Shown here piece after piece: positions 8,622-17,118 of a stretch of 64,000 bases of DNA (positions within the stretch are counted from its first letter, which is position 1; each line of letters starts with the position of its first letter). The notes under the pieces are model-generated. The model saw nothing but the letters and a program-made list of their open reading frames with translations, was not told the origin of the DNA and did no database searches. A program made the position numbers and the translations under genes. Origin of the DNA: Temperatibacter marinus (GTDB lineage: Bacteria > Pseudomonadota > Alphaproteobacteria > Sphingomonadales > Kordiimonadaceae); NCBI RefSeq assembly GCF_031598375.1, contig NZ_CP123872.1:372001-436000 (forward strand). The letters are read 5' to 3'.

Positions 8622-8671
8622 GCTGGTAAGCGTGTTGGAACTCTCCCACTCTACCAGCTTTTTATTTTTTG
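8622..8671 (+). terminator. Terminator hairpin in the purE leader (possible attenuator)
   Basis: GCTGGTA (8622-8628) pairs with TACCAGC (8652-8658); inner GTG/CAC and GGA/TCC pairs extend the stem. A TTTTTATTTTTT tract follows, with the purE Shine-Dalgarno just after it. No plus-strand gene lies upstream that it could end, apart from the distant gene at 7397. Confidence 0.65.
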
Positions 8672-8689
8672 AGAACAAGGGATGATGCA

Positions 8690-9178
8690 ATGAGTAATGC
8701 ACCTGTTGTTGGAATTATTATGGGCAGTCAATCTGACTGGCCAACCATGAAATTGGCCGCTGATGTTTTAGACGATCTTGGGGTCCCCTATGAAGCCAAG
8801 ATTGTTTCTGCTCACCGCACACCTGATCGACTTTATGACTATGCAACTTCTGCAAAAGAGCGCGGTTTAAATGTCATTATTGCAGGGGCTGGCGGTGCTG
8901 CTCATCTACCTGGCATGGCCGCAGCCATGACACCATTACCTGTCTTCGGCGTTCCTATTAAGTCTCGCGCCCTCAGTGGCAAGGACAGCCTCCTCTCTAT
9001 AGTGCAAATGCCTGGAGGTATCCCTGTCGGAACACTTGCCATCGGCGATGCAGGCGCAAAGAACGCAGGCATCCTTGCTGCTTCTGTTATTGCATTGCAT
9101 GACAACCTTGTGGCTGACAAATTAGATCACTTCCGCGCTGCTCAAACAGCTAGTATTGCAGAAGATCCCGTTGATTAA
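8690..9178 (+). CDS. purE: N5-carboxyaminoimidazole ribonucleotide mutase (PurE, class I)
   Basis: Converts N5-CAIR to CAIR in purine synthesis, acting on the product of PurK encoded next door. 162 residues with the class I signature [13 protein letters not shown] near residue 7, SAHRTPDR (catalytic His) near 45, and the [11 protein letters not shown] loop near 70. ATG 8690 is chosen for the AAGGGA site upstream; the in-frame reading could extend to 8669 but lacks a site. purK follows after 23 nt. Confidence 0.97.
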   Translation: MSNAPVVGIIMGSQSDWPTMKLAADVLDDLGVPYEAKIVSAHRTPDRLYDYATSAKERGLNVIIAGAGGAAHLPGMAAAMTPLPVFGVPIKSRALSGKDSLLSIVQMPGGIPVGTLAIGDAGAKNAGILAASVIALHDNLVADKLDHFRAAQTASIAEDPVD

Positions 9179-9201
9179 TCCTATCAAATGAGGTGAAGGT
9201 T

Positions 9202-10269
9202 ATGATAGCCCCCGGAAAGACGATTGGTATATTAGGCGGAGGCCAGCTTGGTAGAATGCTTGCTATGGCAGCCGCACGGTTGGGCTATAAATCCCATATA
9301 TATTGCCCTGAAGAAAACAGTCCCGCCTTTCATGTATCTGCGGACTATACGGTGGCAGCTTACGAAGATGAAGACGCCTTAAAGGCTTTTGCCAAATCCG
9401 TTGATGTTGTGACCTATGAGTTTGAAAATGTCCCCGCAGAAACAGCTCGCATTGTATCCAACCATGCCCCCCTCGCCCCTGGATCTCTTGCCTTAAAAGT
9501 TGCTCAAGATAGACTTGTTGAAAAAGACTTCCTCAATGAAAGCGGCGTGAAGACAGCACCTTATAAATCCTTTGACACAAAAGAAGAGCTTGAAACCGCT
9601 CTCGCAACCATCGGCAGACCTGCTGTGGCCAAGACAAGACGTTTCGGATACGATGGCAAAGGCCAACATGTGGTCAAATCAAAAGCTGATTTAGACGACG
9701 CCTATGAAGCTATGAACGGCCAACCGGCAATCCTTGAAGGCTTCATCAAATTTGACCGTGAAATCTCAGTGATTGTTGCCCGATTAGAGAGTGGCGATGT
9801 GGCTGCCTTTCCTGTCAGCGAGAATGTCCATACACATCACATCCTAGACGAAACTCAAGTACCTGCTGCAATCAAAGAAATCGTCGAGGCCAAAGCAAAA
9901 GTGATGGCAACGCGTATTGCTAATGCATTAGAATATGTAGGGGTACTTACTGTTGAGATGTTTGTAACTGATGAAACCGGAGATATAATCGTGAATGAGA
10001 TTGCGCCCCGTGTTCACAACAGTGGACACTGGACAATTGAAGGTGCAACCACAAGTCAATTTGAACAGCATATTCGTGCCATCTGCAGCTTACCCCTTGG
10101 GCCTGAGCATGCGGTGGGTAAAATTCGCATGAAAAACTTGCTTGGTGAAGATATTTTAGACGCAGAAAAATATTTATCTGACCCAACGGCCTATTTTCAT
10201 CACTACGGAAAGAAAGAGCCTCGAGCAGGTCGCAAAATGGGTCATGTGACCTTTGTAGAAAAAGAATAA
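9202..10269 (+). CDS. purK: N5-carboxyaminoimidazole ribonucleotide synthase (PurK)
   Basis: ATP-grasp enzyme that carboxylates AIR with bicarbonate to N5-CAIR. Visible: N-terminal GILGGGQLGRMLA, the ATP-grasp lid and base-binding region (AKTRRFGYDGKGQ, ILEGFIKFDREISVI), and the metal-binding NEIAPRVHNSGHWTIEG. 355 residues from ATG 9202, which has GAGGTGAAGG upstream; an in-frame GTG at 9193 overlaps that site. Second gene of purEK; a terminator follows. Confidence 0.97.
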   Translation: MIAPGKTIGILGGGQLGRMLAMAAARLGYKSHIYCPEENSPAFHVSADYTVAAYEDEDALKAFAKSVDVVTYEFENVPAETARIVSNHAPLAPGSLALKVAQDRLVEKDFLNESGVKTAPYKSFDTKEELETALATIGRPAVAKTRRFGYDGKGQHVVKSKADLDDAYEAMNGQPAILEGFIKFDREISVIVARLESGDVAAFPVSENVHTHHILDETQVPAAIKEIVEAKAKVMATRIANALEYVGVLTVEMFVTDETGDIIVNEIAPRVHNSGHWTIEGATTSQFEQHIRAICSLPLGPEHAVGKIRMKNLLGEDILDAEKYLSDPTAYFHHYGKKEPRAGRKMGHVTFVEKE

Positions 10270-10271
10270 TC

Positions 10272-10299
10272 AGAAAAAGCCCTCTTGAGGGCTTTTTTT
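10272..10299. terminator. Bidirectional intrinsic terminator
   Basis: AAAAAGCCCTC and GAGGGCTTTTTTT form a stem with a 2-4 nt loop and T-tracts on both strands, between the convergent purK and the deformylase homologue; it reaches the stop codon of the latter. Confidence 0.85.
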
Positions 10300-10849
10300 A
10301 ATGCTGGACCGAGCAGCCTGGTCCACAATTTGAAGAGTGGACATGCTTATTGTCCTCAGCTTTTTTGTACTTTTCCATCTTCTTCATCAACCGATCCCGT
10401 TTCATCTTTGATAGATAATCTAGATAAATTTTGCCATCAAGATAATCGATTTCATGCTGGATAACTTGAGCAAACCATCCTGCAGCCTGCAGGGTTTGTT
10501 CATGCCCAGTTTCATCAAGATAGGTTACTGAAATTTCTAGGGGACGTGTGACTTCAGCAGAAATACCCGGAAAGCAAAGGCTGGCTTCCTCATTAGATTG
10601 CATCTCTTCTGAGTGCCATGTTATGACCGGATTTATCATGGTAACTTTTGGATGATCGCCATCTTGTAAATCAACAATAACAATTCGCTCTAATAGACCT
10701 ACCATATTAGCCCCTAGACCAATCCCACGGGCCGCATATAAAAGATCATACATTTGGCGAATGATACCCCGAAGCTCATCAGTAACATGCGTCACTTTTT
10801 TAGCCGTTTTCCTTAAGATCGGATCAGGGGCTATACGGAGAGAAATCAT
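10298..10849 (-). CDS. Peptide deformylase homologue with degenerate active site
   Basis: 183 residues aligning end to end with peptide deformylase (MISLRIAPDPILRKTAKKV; MINPVI; IQHEIDYLDGKIYLDYLS). All three catalytic motifs are altered: GxGLAAxQ reads GIGLGANM (42-49, Gln lost), EGCLS reads EASLC (88-92, metal Cys replaced by Ser), and HExDH reads HEIDY (132-136, second metal His replaced by Tyr). H132 and E133 remain. Normal metal binding and deformylation are therefore unlikely. A Cys/His tail (CGPGCSVQH) closes the protein. It begins 1 nt after the hisN stop, so it is probably co-transcribed with hisN. Degenerate Def paralogues are known in alphaproteobacteria; their role is unclear. Confidence 0.85.
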   Translation of the reverse strand: MISLRIAPDPILRKTAKKVTHVTDELRGIIRQMYDLLYAARGIGLGANMVGLLERIVIVDLQDGDHPKVTMINPVITWHSEEMQSNEEASLCFPGISAEVTRPLEISVTYLDETGHEQTLQAAGWFAQVIQHEIDYLDGKIYLDYLSKMKRDRLMKKMEKYKKAEDNKHVHSSNCGPGCSVQH

Positions 10850-10850
10850 G

Positions 10851-11654
10851 TCAGTACCCTTTCGTTAGGGTGAGCAATTCAGTCTTCAAGGCAGGGTCTC
10901 CATATGCAAGTAAACGTCCATTTTCTTGCTCAGAATTGCAGTTTTCTCCCGCTTCAGACCCTGACCAATTCGTGGCTACACCCCCTGCGCCTCTGATGAC
11001 AGGGATAAGGGCAGCCATATCATAGATCTGCAAGCCTGTTTCCATCACCACATCAATATGCCCAGCGGACAAAATCGCGTAAGCATAGCAGTCAAGACCA
11101 TAGCGAGTCAGTTGAGTTTTCTCTTGAAGAGACTCCCATAATTCTCGCTCAGAACCTACAAATAATTCTGGTGCAGTGGTTGAAATGGTCGCGTGAGACA
11201 AGTTGGAGCATTTTCTTGTTGTGATCGGAACCCCATTTAATGTTGATCCTAAAGAAGATCCTACAAAACGTTCTTTAATATAAGGTTGATCAATGACCCC
11301 TAAGATAGGAACACCTTTATAAGACAGGGCAATCAATGTACCCCAAGTGGGTAGGCCTGAGATAAAAGCCCGCGTGCCATCAATGGGGTCCAATGTCCAA
11401 ACCAAATCAGCTTGATCATTTTTACGGCCAAATTCTTCACCAATAATGCCGTGATGAGGCAGGTCTGAATCTAGAATAGCGCGAATCGCTTTTTCAGCAC
11501 CCTTATCGCCTTCGGTGACAGGGTCGAAGCCTTGATCTAGCTTGTTCGTCACATCTCCAGACTGCCGGAAATAGGTTAAAGTCACTTTTGCAGCTGCATC
11601 CGCCAAGCGATTGGCAACAGCTGTCATTTCTCGAAGGAAATCGTCCGTGATCAT
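10851..11654 (-). CDS. hisN: Inositol-monophosphatase family phosphatase, probable histidinol-phosphatase
   Basis: Mg-dependent phosphatase of the IMPase fold: VTEGDKGAEKAIR (about 53), GEEFG (about 76), WTLDPIDGTRAFISGLPTWG (about 88) and the C-terminal YDMAALIPVIRGAGG. The ISGLPTWGTLIAL stretch favours the HisN histidinol-phosphatase subgroup over SuhB or CysQ. ATG 11654 has AAAAGGG upstream; a TTG at 11684 is less likely. 267 residues, typical. Ends 1 nt before the deformylase homologue. Confidence 0.85.
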   Translation of the reverse strand: MITDDFLREMTAVANRLADAAAKVTLTYFRQSGDVTNKLDQGFDPVTEGDKGAEKAIRAILDSDLPHHGIIGEEFGRKNDQADLVWTLDPIDGTRAFISGLPTWGTLIALSYKGVPILGVIDQPYIKERFVGSSLGSTLNGVPITTRKCSNLSHATISTTAPELFVGSERELWESLQEKTQLTRYGLDCYAYAILSAGHIDVVMETGLQIYDMAALIPVIRGAGGVATNWSGSEAGENCNSEQENGRLLAYGDPALKTELLTLTKGY

Positions 11655-11756
11655 GAAAAACCCTTTTCTAAAAATATTTTTCAAAGAGATACTTGCTTAT
11701 TGTTCAACTTTCCACCATTTTCCAACTCTTATTAGAAGAAAATCAAGAGTAGCAGT

Positions 11757-12878
11757 GTGAAGACAGACTTTTTAATCATTGGCGGCGGCATAGCAGGGGC
11801 GTCCATTGGCTATCATTTAGCTGAGACTCATTCGGTTATAATTCTCGAGATGGAAGATCAGCCAGGATATCACACCACAGGAAGAAGCGCTGCCTTTTAT
11901 GCTGAAAGTTATGGGGGCCCTTCTATCCGCCCACTCACTTCAGCTTCAAAAGATTTTTTTAAATCACCCCCAAAGGACTTTTCAACTCGCCCCTTCATTG
12001 CCCCACGCGGCGCCCTGCACCTTTTCAAAGCAGAAGAGCGAGACCGAGCAGAAAAGGAGGCATTTCACGCGCAACAGCTTAATATACCCTTAAAGGTCGT
12101 CTCAAAAGAGACAGCTCAGAAAATGCATCCCCTTTTGAAGAATGCTACTTTCGATGGGGCGCTCTATGATAAAGACTGCGGCGATTTAGATGTGGCTGGC
12201 CTACATCAAGCTTATTTGCGTGGTCTTTCACAACGCGGTGGCAAAGTGATGACGCAGTGCGAACTTTTACATGCTGTGCGTGAAGACAAGGTTTGGGCAG
12301 CAGAAACCTCAATAGAGGCCATAAAAGCGGGGGTGATTGTCAATGCAGCTGGGGCTTGGGCGGACGTGATCGCAGAAAGATGTGGACTTTCACCGCTACA
12401 AATGGCCCCAAAACGAAGAACCGTCATCACTGCGAGTGTCCAAACAAGCGAGCATGAAGACTCGGCCCCTCTGGCGCTTGCGTTCAATGAAACTCTCTAT
12501 TTCAAACCTGAAAGCGGAAAATATATCCTATCGCCTGAGGATGAAACACTATCAGATCCTTGTGATGCACAACCTGATCTTGAAGATATTGCCTTGGCAA
12601 TCTACCGTTTTGAAGAGCTGACAGTACACAAGTTAGATCGACCCAATCATACCTGGGCTGGACTTAGAACATTTGCGCCTGATTGTGCCCCTGTCATAGG
12701 ATATGATGAAACACAATCAGGCTTTTTCTGGAATGTCGGCCAAGGTGGATACGGCATTCAAACTTGTCCTGCTTGGTCAACAATCGCGGCTTCTATCGCG
12801 AAAGGCCAAGATATTCCAGAGAGCTTTAAAAACTTTGGATGTCGTGTAGATGACTATACGCCCGCGCGTCTGAGATAA
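11757..12878 (+). CDS. FAD-dependent amine/D-amino-acid oxidoreductase (DAO family)
   Basis: 373 residues with the DAO fold: dinucleotide-binding IIGGGIAGASIGYHLAE at the N-terminus, GYHTTGRSAAFYAESYG (FAD/substrate region), VNAAGAWAD near 200 and the C-terminal GFFWNVGQGGYGIQTCPAWS. It resembles the D-arginine dehydrogenase-like group, which feeds electrons from D-amino acids to the respiratory chain, but the substrate cannot be assigned. GTG start with only a weak AAGAG site. It diverges from hisN (102 nt) and its stop abuts that of the convergent Pmp3-like gene with no spacer. Confidence 0.85.
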   Translation: MKTDFLIIGGGIAGASIGYHLAETHSVIILEMEDQPGYHTTGRSAAFYAESYGGPSIRPLTSASKDFFKSPPKDFSTRPFIAPRGALHLFKAEERDRAEKEAFHAQQLNIPLKVVSKETAQKMHPLLKNATFDGALYDKDCGDLDVAGLHQAYLRGLSQRGGKVMTQCELLHAVREDKVWAAETSIEAIKAGVIVNAAGAWADVIAERCGLSPLQMAPKRRTVITASVQTSEHEDSAPLALAFNETLYFKPESGKYILSPEDETLSDPCDAQPDLEDIALAIYRFEELTVHKLDRPNHTWAGLRTFAPDCAPVIGYDETQSGFFWNVGQGGYGIQTCPAWSTIAASIAKGQDIPESFKNFGCRVDDYTPARLR

Positions 12879-13088
12879 TTAGTATCTGTACCGATCACTG
12901 CGGCTGTAGTGTAGGTCCCGAGCCAACTCTTCATTCCGATATTGAGATAAAGAATAGACAGCCCAAATTGCCGCGATTGGCCAGCCGATGATCGTGAGCC
13001 ACAAGATGGCACACATCAACCCTTGAAAGGGTCTATTGATGGTAAAAAATACCAAAGGGGGAAATATTAATGCAATTAGTAAACGCAT
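12879..13088 (-). CDS. YqaE/Pmp3-family small membrane protein
   Basis: 69 residues from ATG 13088 (GGAGG 7 nt upstream; the in-frame reading to 13133 is unlikely). Two transmembrane helices with the Pmp3/UPF0057 pattern: LIALIFPPLVFF, then GLMCAILWLTIIGWPIAAIWAVYSL, and a basic Arg/Tyr tail. Family members are membrane peptides linked to salt or membrane-potential stress in yeast and plants. The tail (NEELARDLHYSRSDRYRY) is longer than usual. Confidence 0.8.
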   Translation of the reverse strand: MRLLIALIFPPLVFFTINRPFQGLMCAILWLTIIGWPIAAIWAVYSLSQYRNEELARDLHYSRSDRYRY

Positions 13089-13293
13089 GGCGCGCCTCCG
13101 TTCGTTCCTCTGTGTCTGTCGTAAACGGTTCATAACCGTCTCATTTTATAGGTTCTTCTGACCTTTATAAATTTTATATGGGTATCTGAGAGGCATAATT
13201 CAAGGACATACCCCGTAATCGTTTAAAATATGTGTCTTCTCAAAATAACTTATGGTAGTTTTTGAAGAATTTAAGATAAGGCAAAGGCAATCT

Positions 13294-14043
13294 ATGTTTC
13301 AGGTACTTTCAAAATTCATGATTTTGATAACACTATTCTTGATGAGTGCGTCCCCTCTAAGGGCGGATGACCAAGAAAGCCCTCTTTTCTATATTCGTCT
13401 CGCCTCAACTGTCGCCTATATAAATTATCATCAAGACACAATCGAAGAATACCTAAGGGCACATAATGTAAAGTTTGAAACGAAAAACTACAAAAGTTTT
13501 CGCCGACTATTTCAAGACTTTGGCATCCTACGCAGCAGGACCTCTATCAAAGCTTGCTCTTCAATAATTCATGATATTAATTTACCAAAAAAGATGAATA
13601 AAATCATTGACCTGCAAACAATGCCTGTTTCTATTTTCCGAAATAAGACTTTACCTAAGGAAGTGCCCATAACAGCTTATAATACACATGTTGCTTTTGG
13701 GTATACGGCCTATAGTCATGCAAAAGACAAGAAAATCCCTCTAGTCGAACTCAGTTCCTCTGAGCAAATTATCAATCTTGTCATAACCAGAGATATCTAT
13801 CAGCTTGCCATGGGAAAAGCTCTCTTTAGACAGATTCAAAATCAAACGGATAAAAAATCCCCAATTCATAATTTGATCCACCATAGTGATATCGGAAATA
13901 TCAATTTCGCTTTTATCTGCAACGACAATGTATCCCAAAAAACACTTTCATCTCTCAAAAATGTCTTATCAACACAGCAGGCTCAAGCTTATATTGCCGA
14001 TCGAATAGTTGTATTAAAACGAATGGAACAGGCTGAAGAGTAA
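13294..14043 (+). CDS. Periplasmic protein, possibly solute-binding-like
   Basis: 249 residues from ATG 13294 with a signal peptide (FMILITLFLMSASPLRA). An earlier in-frame start at 13252 is possible. The mature protein has the size and alternating alpha/beta look of an SBP_bac_3-like substrate-binding domain (LVELSSSEQIINLVITRDIYQLAMGKALF; NFAFICNDN; SLKNVLSTQQAQAYIADRI near the end), but motifs are weak and there is no transporter beside it. The codon use is more AT-rich than the neighbours. Function unassigned. Confidence 0.6.
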   Translation: MFQVLSKFMILITLFLMSASPLRADDQESPLFYIRLASTVAYINYHQDTIEEYLRAHNVKFETKNYKSFRRLFQDFGILRSRTSIKACSSIIHDINLPKKMNKIIDLQTMPVSIFRNKTLPKEVPITAYNTHVAFGYTAYSHAKDKKIPLVELSSSEQIINLVITRDIYQLAMGKALFRQIQNQTDKKSPIHNLIHHSDIGNINFAFICNDNVSQKTLSSLKNVLSTQQAQAYIADRIVVLKRMEQAEE

Positions 14044-14117
14044 GCTTTGTCTTATAGAGATATATTCCTATTGCATCCGCTGTTGCTTTGATTAATCTGG
14101 ACTTCAGGGAGATCTGC

Positions 14118-15767
14118 ATGACAAAAGCATTCTACAAATCAGATGTATGTATTATTGGGGGCGGCCTTGCTGGAATTGTTTCGGCCCTTGAAATTCTTGA
14201 CGCCAAACCACATCAGAATGTCATCATATTCGATCAAGACGCAGAAAACCGTTTTGGCGGCCTCGCACTTTGGGCATTTGGAGGGATGGCTTTAGTGGAT
14301 ACTCCAGCCCAAGCCCGTCTGAAAATTGATGATAGTATCGAACGCGCAAAAAAAGATTGGTATAGTTTTGCTGATTTTGAAGCCACTGATCACTGGCCTC
14401 GCGCATGGGCTGATTATTATATTGAAAATTCCAATGAAAAAGTATTTCACTGGCTCAAGGAACGCGGCATCGGGTTTTTACCGGCAGTTCAATGGGTTGA
14501 GCGGGGTTTACATGACAGAGGAAATAGCGTCGCGCGGTATCATGTACTCTGGGGGACCAGTCAGTTTATGACCAAAACTCTCATACTGAGGTTAAAACCA
14601 TACATAGATACTGGCCGCCTTTCCCTCTTTCACCGTCATAAGGTCGAGGGCTTCACCACGCAAAATGGTAAGATTACGGGGTGCCATGGTGGAGACCTTG
14701 CTTCAAATAAAGAATTTGAATGCGATGCTGGCGCAACAATCGTAGCAACGGGAGGGATTGGCGGAAATATCGATCAGGTTCGACGACACTGGCCCCCAGA
14801 GTGGACAGAGAAAGGGTCCCCTGCCCCGGACGTAATTTTAAATGGATGCCATCCATTCGGCGACGGCCATTTACATGATCAGACGGCTTCTCTTGGAGGG
14901 CGGGTGACCCATCTAGATAAAATGTGGAATTATGCAGCAGGTATCCCTCATCCGCAGGCCGACTTTGAAGGTCATGGCCTCTCGCTTATTCCAACGCGCA
15001 CCAGCATGTGGTGCAATCATGAAGGCAAACGGATCAACGCAGGATCAATGGACCCTTCTAAGCCACCTTTAATTACTGGCTTTGACACCAATTACCTTTG
15101 TCAGCAAGTCGCCGCTCAAGAAAAACCATGGACATGGCATATTATGAATTGGGACATAGCGCGTAAGGAACTGGCAATATCAGGTGCAGAGCATAATCCC
15201 TATATTCGGGATAAAAAATTCATTACTTTTGTCTATTCAATGCTGACAGCAAGACCATGGCTTATCAAGCGCATGGCAAAAGAGAGTGATCATGTAATCA
15301 CAGCGATGACTTTAGAGGAGCTCGTTCAAAAAATGAATGCGCTCACAGACCAACCTCATATTGAAGTCGAAACGCTGAAAGCAGAACTTGATCAATATGA
15401 TGCCCTTCTCTCTAAAGCGCCTGGAGAAATTGAAGATCCCCAGATCCGCCTTATCAAAACCCTCAGAGAATGGTCTGGTGACAAACTGCGAACAAGCAAT
15501 TTCAAAACGATACAATCATCACAATCGCTGCCTTATGTCGCAATCAAGACTTATCTGATTGCCCGCAAAACTCTGGGAGGAATCCAAACAAATCTAAAAG
15601 GGCAAGTGCTTGATTCAGCGGGCAAGCCAATGGAAGGCCTCTATGCTGTAGGGGAAGCTGCCGGCTTTGGAGGCGGCGGGGCGTCCGGAAAACGTTCTTT
15701 AGAAGGTACTTTCCTCCCTGGATGTATCTTGACTGGCCAGTCGGCTGCACGGGCTCTTTATACCTAG
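14118..15767 (+). CDS. FAD-binding dehydrogenase, KsdD/fumarate-reductase-like
   Basis: 549 residues from ATG 14118 (AGGGAGA upstream). N-terminal FAD motif CIIGGGLAGIVSALE, then NRFGGLALWAFGGMALVDTPAQARLKIDDS, ATGGIGGN in the middle, and the C-terminal GLYAVGEAAGFGGGGASGKRSLEGTFLPGC. This is the family often annotated as putative FAD-binding dehydrogenase (PRK12834-like), related to 3-ketosteroid 1-dehydrogenase and the fumarate reductase flavoprotein; substrates are unknown. No steroid or phthalate genes are nearby. A bidirectional terminator follows. Confidence 0.88.
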   Translation: MTKAFYKSDVCIIGGGLAGIVSALEILDAKPHQNVIIFDQDAENRFGGLALWAFGGMALVDTPAQARLKIDDSIERAKKDWYSFADFEATDHWPRAWADYYIENSNEKVFHWLKERGIGFLPAVQWVERGLHDRGNSVARYHVLWGTSQFMTKTLILRLKPYIDTGRLSLFHRHKVEGFTTQNGKITGCHGGDLASNKEFECDAGATIVATGGIGGNIDQVRRHWPPEWTEKGSPAPDVILNGCHPFGDGHLHDQTASLGGRVTHLDKMWNYAAGIPHPQADFEGHGLSLIPTRTSMWCNHEGKRINAGSMDPSKPPLITGFDTNYLCQQVAAQEKPWTWHIMNWDIARKELAISGAEHNPYIRDKKFITFVYSMLTARPWLIKRMAKESDHVITAMTLEELVQKMNALTDQPHIEVETLKAELDQYDALLSKAPGEIEDPQIRLIKTLREWSGDKLRTSNFKTIQSSQSLPYVAIKTYLIARKTLGGIQTNLKGQVLDSAGKPMEGLYAVGEAAGFGGGGASGKRSLEGTFLPGCILTGQSAARALYT

Positions 15768-15778
15768 GCGAGAAAATA

Positions 15779-15806
15779 AAAAAAGCCAGCATTTAGCTGG
15801 CTTTTT
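15779..15806. terminator. Bidirectional intrinsic terminator
   Basis: AAAAGCCAGC and GCTGGCTTTTT form a 9-10 bp stem with loop ATTTA, between the flavoprotein and the convergent amidohydrolase. Confidence 0.85.
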
Positions 15807-15825
15807 CTTGGGCTGAGAAACAGCA

Positions 15826-17106
15826 TTACTTTTTATAAATTTTGCCTGTCTTCATCACAAAATCTACATCCATCAATTCTTTAATATCATTGAGAGGACT
15901 GCCATCTGTTGCAATAATATCCGCTTGCTTACCTACTTCAATGGTCCCTAAGCTTTTTGACATGCTTATCAAATCCGCTGCATTAATTGTTGCAGTGACT
16001 AAAATGTCCATCGGAGTCATTCCCGCCTCATTCATCAAGACTGCTTCGTAAGCATTCGTACCATGTGCAGAGACGCCGCTATCTGTCCCATAAGCAACTT
16101 TAACCCCTGCTTTATAAGCTTTCGCAAAATTGCCCTTCATGTCAGTGCCCACGCGAATGGCTTTTGCTTTAATAGCAGGTGACATGAAATTCGATTTCTC
16201 GGCCATATTTTTCACCGTGTCTCCGGCAATAAGTGTCGGCACAAGATAAGCGCCGGTTTTCTTAAACCATTTGTATGCCTCTGGTCCAGCATAAGTCCCA
16301 TGCTCTATGGAATGAACACCCGCCTTCAAAGCCGCGACGATACCGTCTTCCTGGTGGGCATGTGATGCAACTTTTCGGCCCATTCGTTTCGCAGCCAGAA
16401 CTACTTCATCCAGCTCGTCCATTTCCATTTGTTGCCCAGTACCTGTGGCACGGTCTGTCAAAACTCCGCCCGTGGATGTAATTTTTACAAGATCTGCACC
16501 ATATTTAATGGCATGCCGTGTTGCCCGACGGCAATCATAAGGCCCGTCGCAGATACGTTTTGTCGTCAGCATGTCCATCAATTCATGCTTGACGCCGCTC
16601 ACATCGGCATGGCCCCCTGTAATCCCAACACCGCCAGCTGCGATGATGCGCGGACCGTCAACCCATCCATAATTTATTGCATCGCGCAGAGCGTACATAT
16701 GCTGAGGGTTATTGCCAACATCTCTCACCGTGGTGAAACCCGCCATTAATGTTTTCATGCCATGGTGGATTGATTTCATGCTGGATAACTCGTCGGACAT
16801 TTTCAAGGCTTCACTATCATTCTTTGGACCTAGTTCACCCTGCAAATGCACGTGCATATCCATCAACCCTGGCATTACAAAACTATCTTTTAAATCAATG
16901 ATTTTAGCACCGTCCTCTGTATGATAGCCTGCCTTGACCGCACTAATTTTTCCGTCCTTTATGACGACAGACTGTTTTTCAAGAGCTGGCTTACCAGGCA
17001 CTGCTAATAATTTTCCTGCATGAATGATTTTCGTCTCTGCCAAAGCCGTCATTGATACGCTTGCAGAAAGCGCCGCAATGGCTGCTATTTTAAATAATGA
17101 TCTCAT
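15826..17106 (-). CDS. Secreted metal-dependent amidohydrolase (Xaa-Pro/imidazolonepropionase-like)
   Basis: 426 residues with signal peptide (FKIAAIAALSASVSMTALA). Amidohydrolase-superfamily metal site: HxH in MDMHVHLQ, Lys in GADLVKITSTGG (probably carboxylated), His in ASHAHQEDG and SIEHGTY, Asp in AYGTDSGVSAHG. The group includes periplasmic Xaa-Pro dipeptidases such as Sgx9260 and Cc2672-like enzymes, so cleavage of dipeptides with C-terminal Pro is plausible but unproven. The promoter and leader must overlap the 3' half of the ArfA-like frame just upstream. Confidence 0.88.
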   Translation of the reverse strand: MRSLFKIAAIAALSASVSMTALAETKIIHAGKLLAVPGKPALEKQSVVIKDGKISAVKAGYHTEDGAKIIDLKDSFVMPGLMDMHVHLQGELGPKNDSEALKMSDELSSMKSIHHGMKTLMAGFTTVRDVGNNPQHMYALRDAINYGWVDGPRIIAAGGVGITGGHADVSGVKHELMDMLTTKRICDGPYDCRRATRHAIKYGADLVKITSTGGVLTDRATGTGQQMEMDELDEVVLAAKRMGRKVASHAHQEDGIVAALKAGVHSIEHGTYAGPEAYKWFKKTGAYLVPTLIAGDTVKNMAEKSNFMSPAIKAKAIRVGTDMKGNFAKAYKAGVKVAYGTDSGVSAHGTNAYEAVLMNEAGMTPMDILVTATINAADLISMSKSLGTIEVGKQADIIATDGSPLNDIKELMDVDFVMKTGKIYKK

Positions 17107-17118
17107 GTCTTTTCTCCC

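Larger units (their letters stand above)
8369..8689. other. Intergenic region between diguanylate cyclase and purE
   Basis: 321 nt, AT-rich, without a credible reading frame. Its right end holds the purE promoter and a terminator hairpin, listed separately. The left half presumably holds the promoter of the divergent cyclase gene; I see no clear operator in it. Confidence 0.6.

Noticed and set aside
8460-8671. 6S RNA upstream of purE
   Set aside because: The only pairing is the local 37-nt hairpin; the preceding 160 nt have no partner sequence for the long 6S rod.
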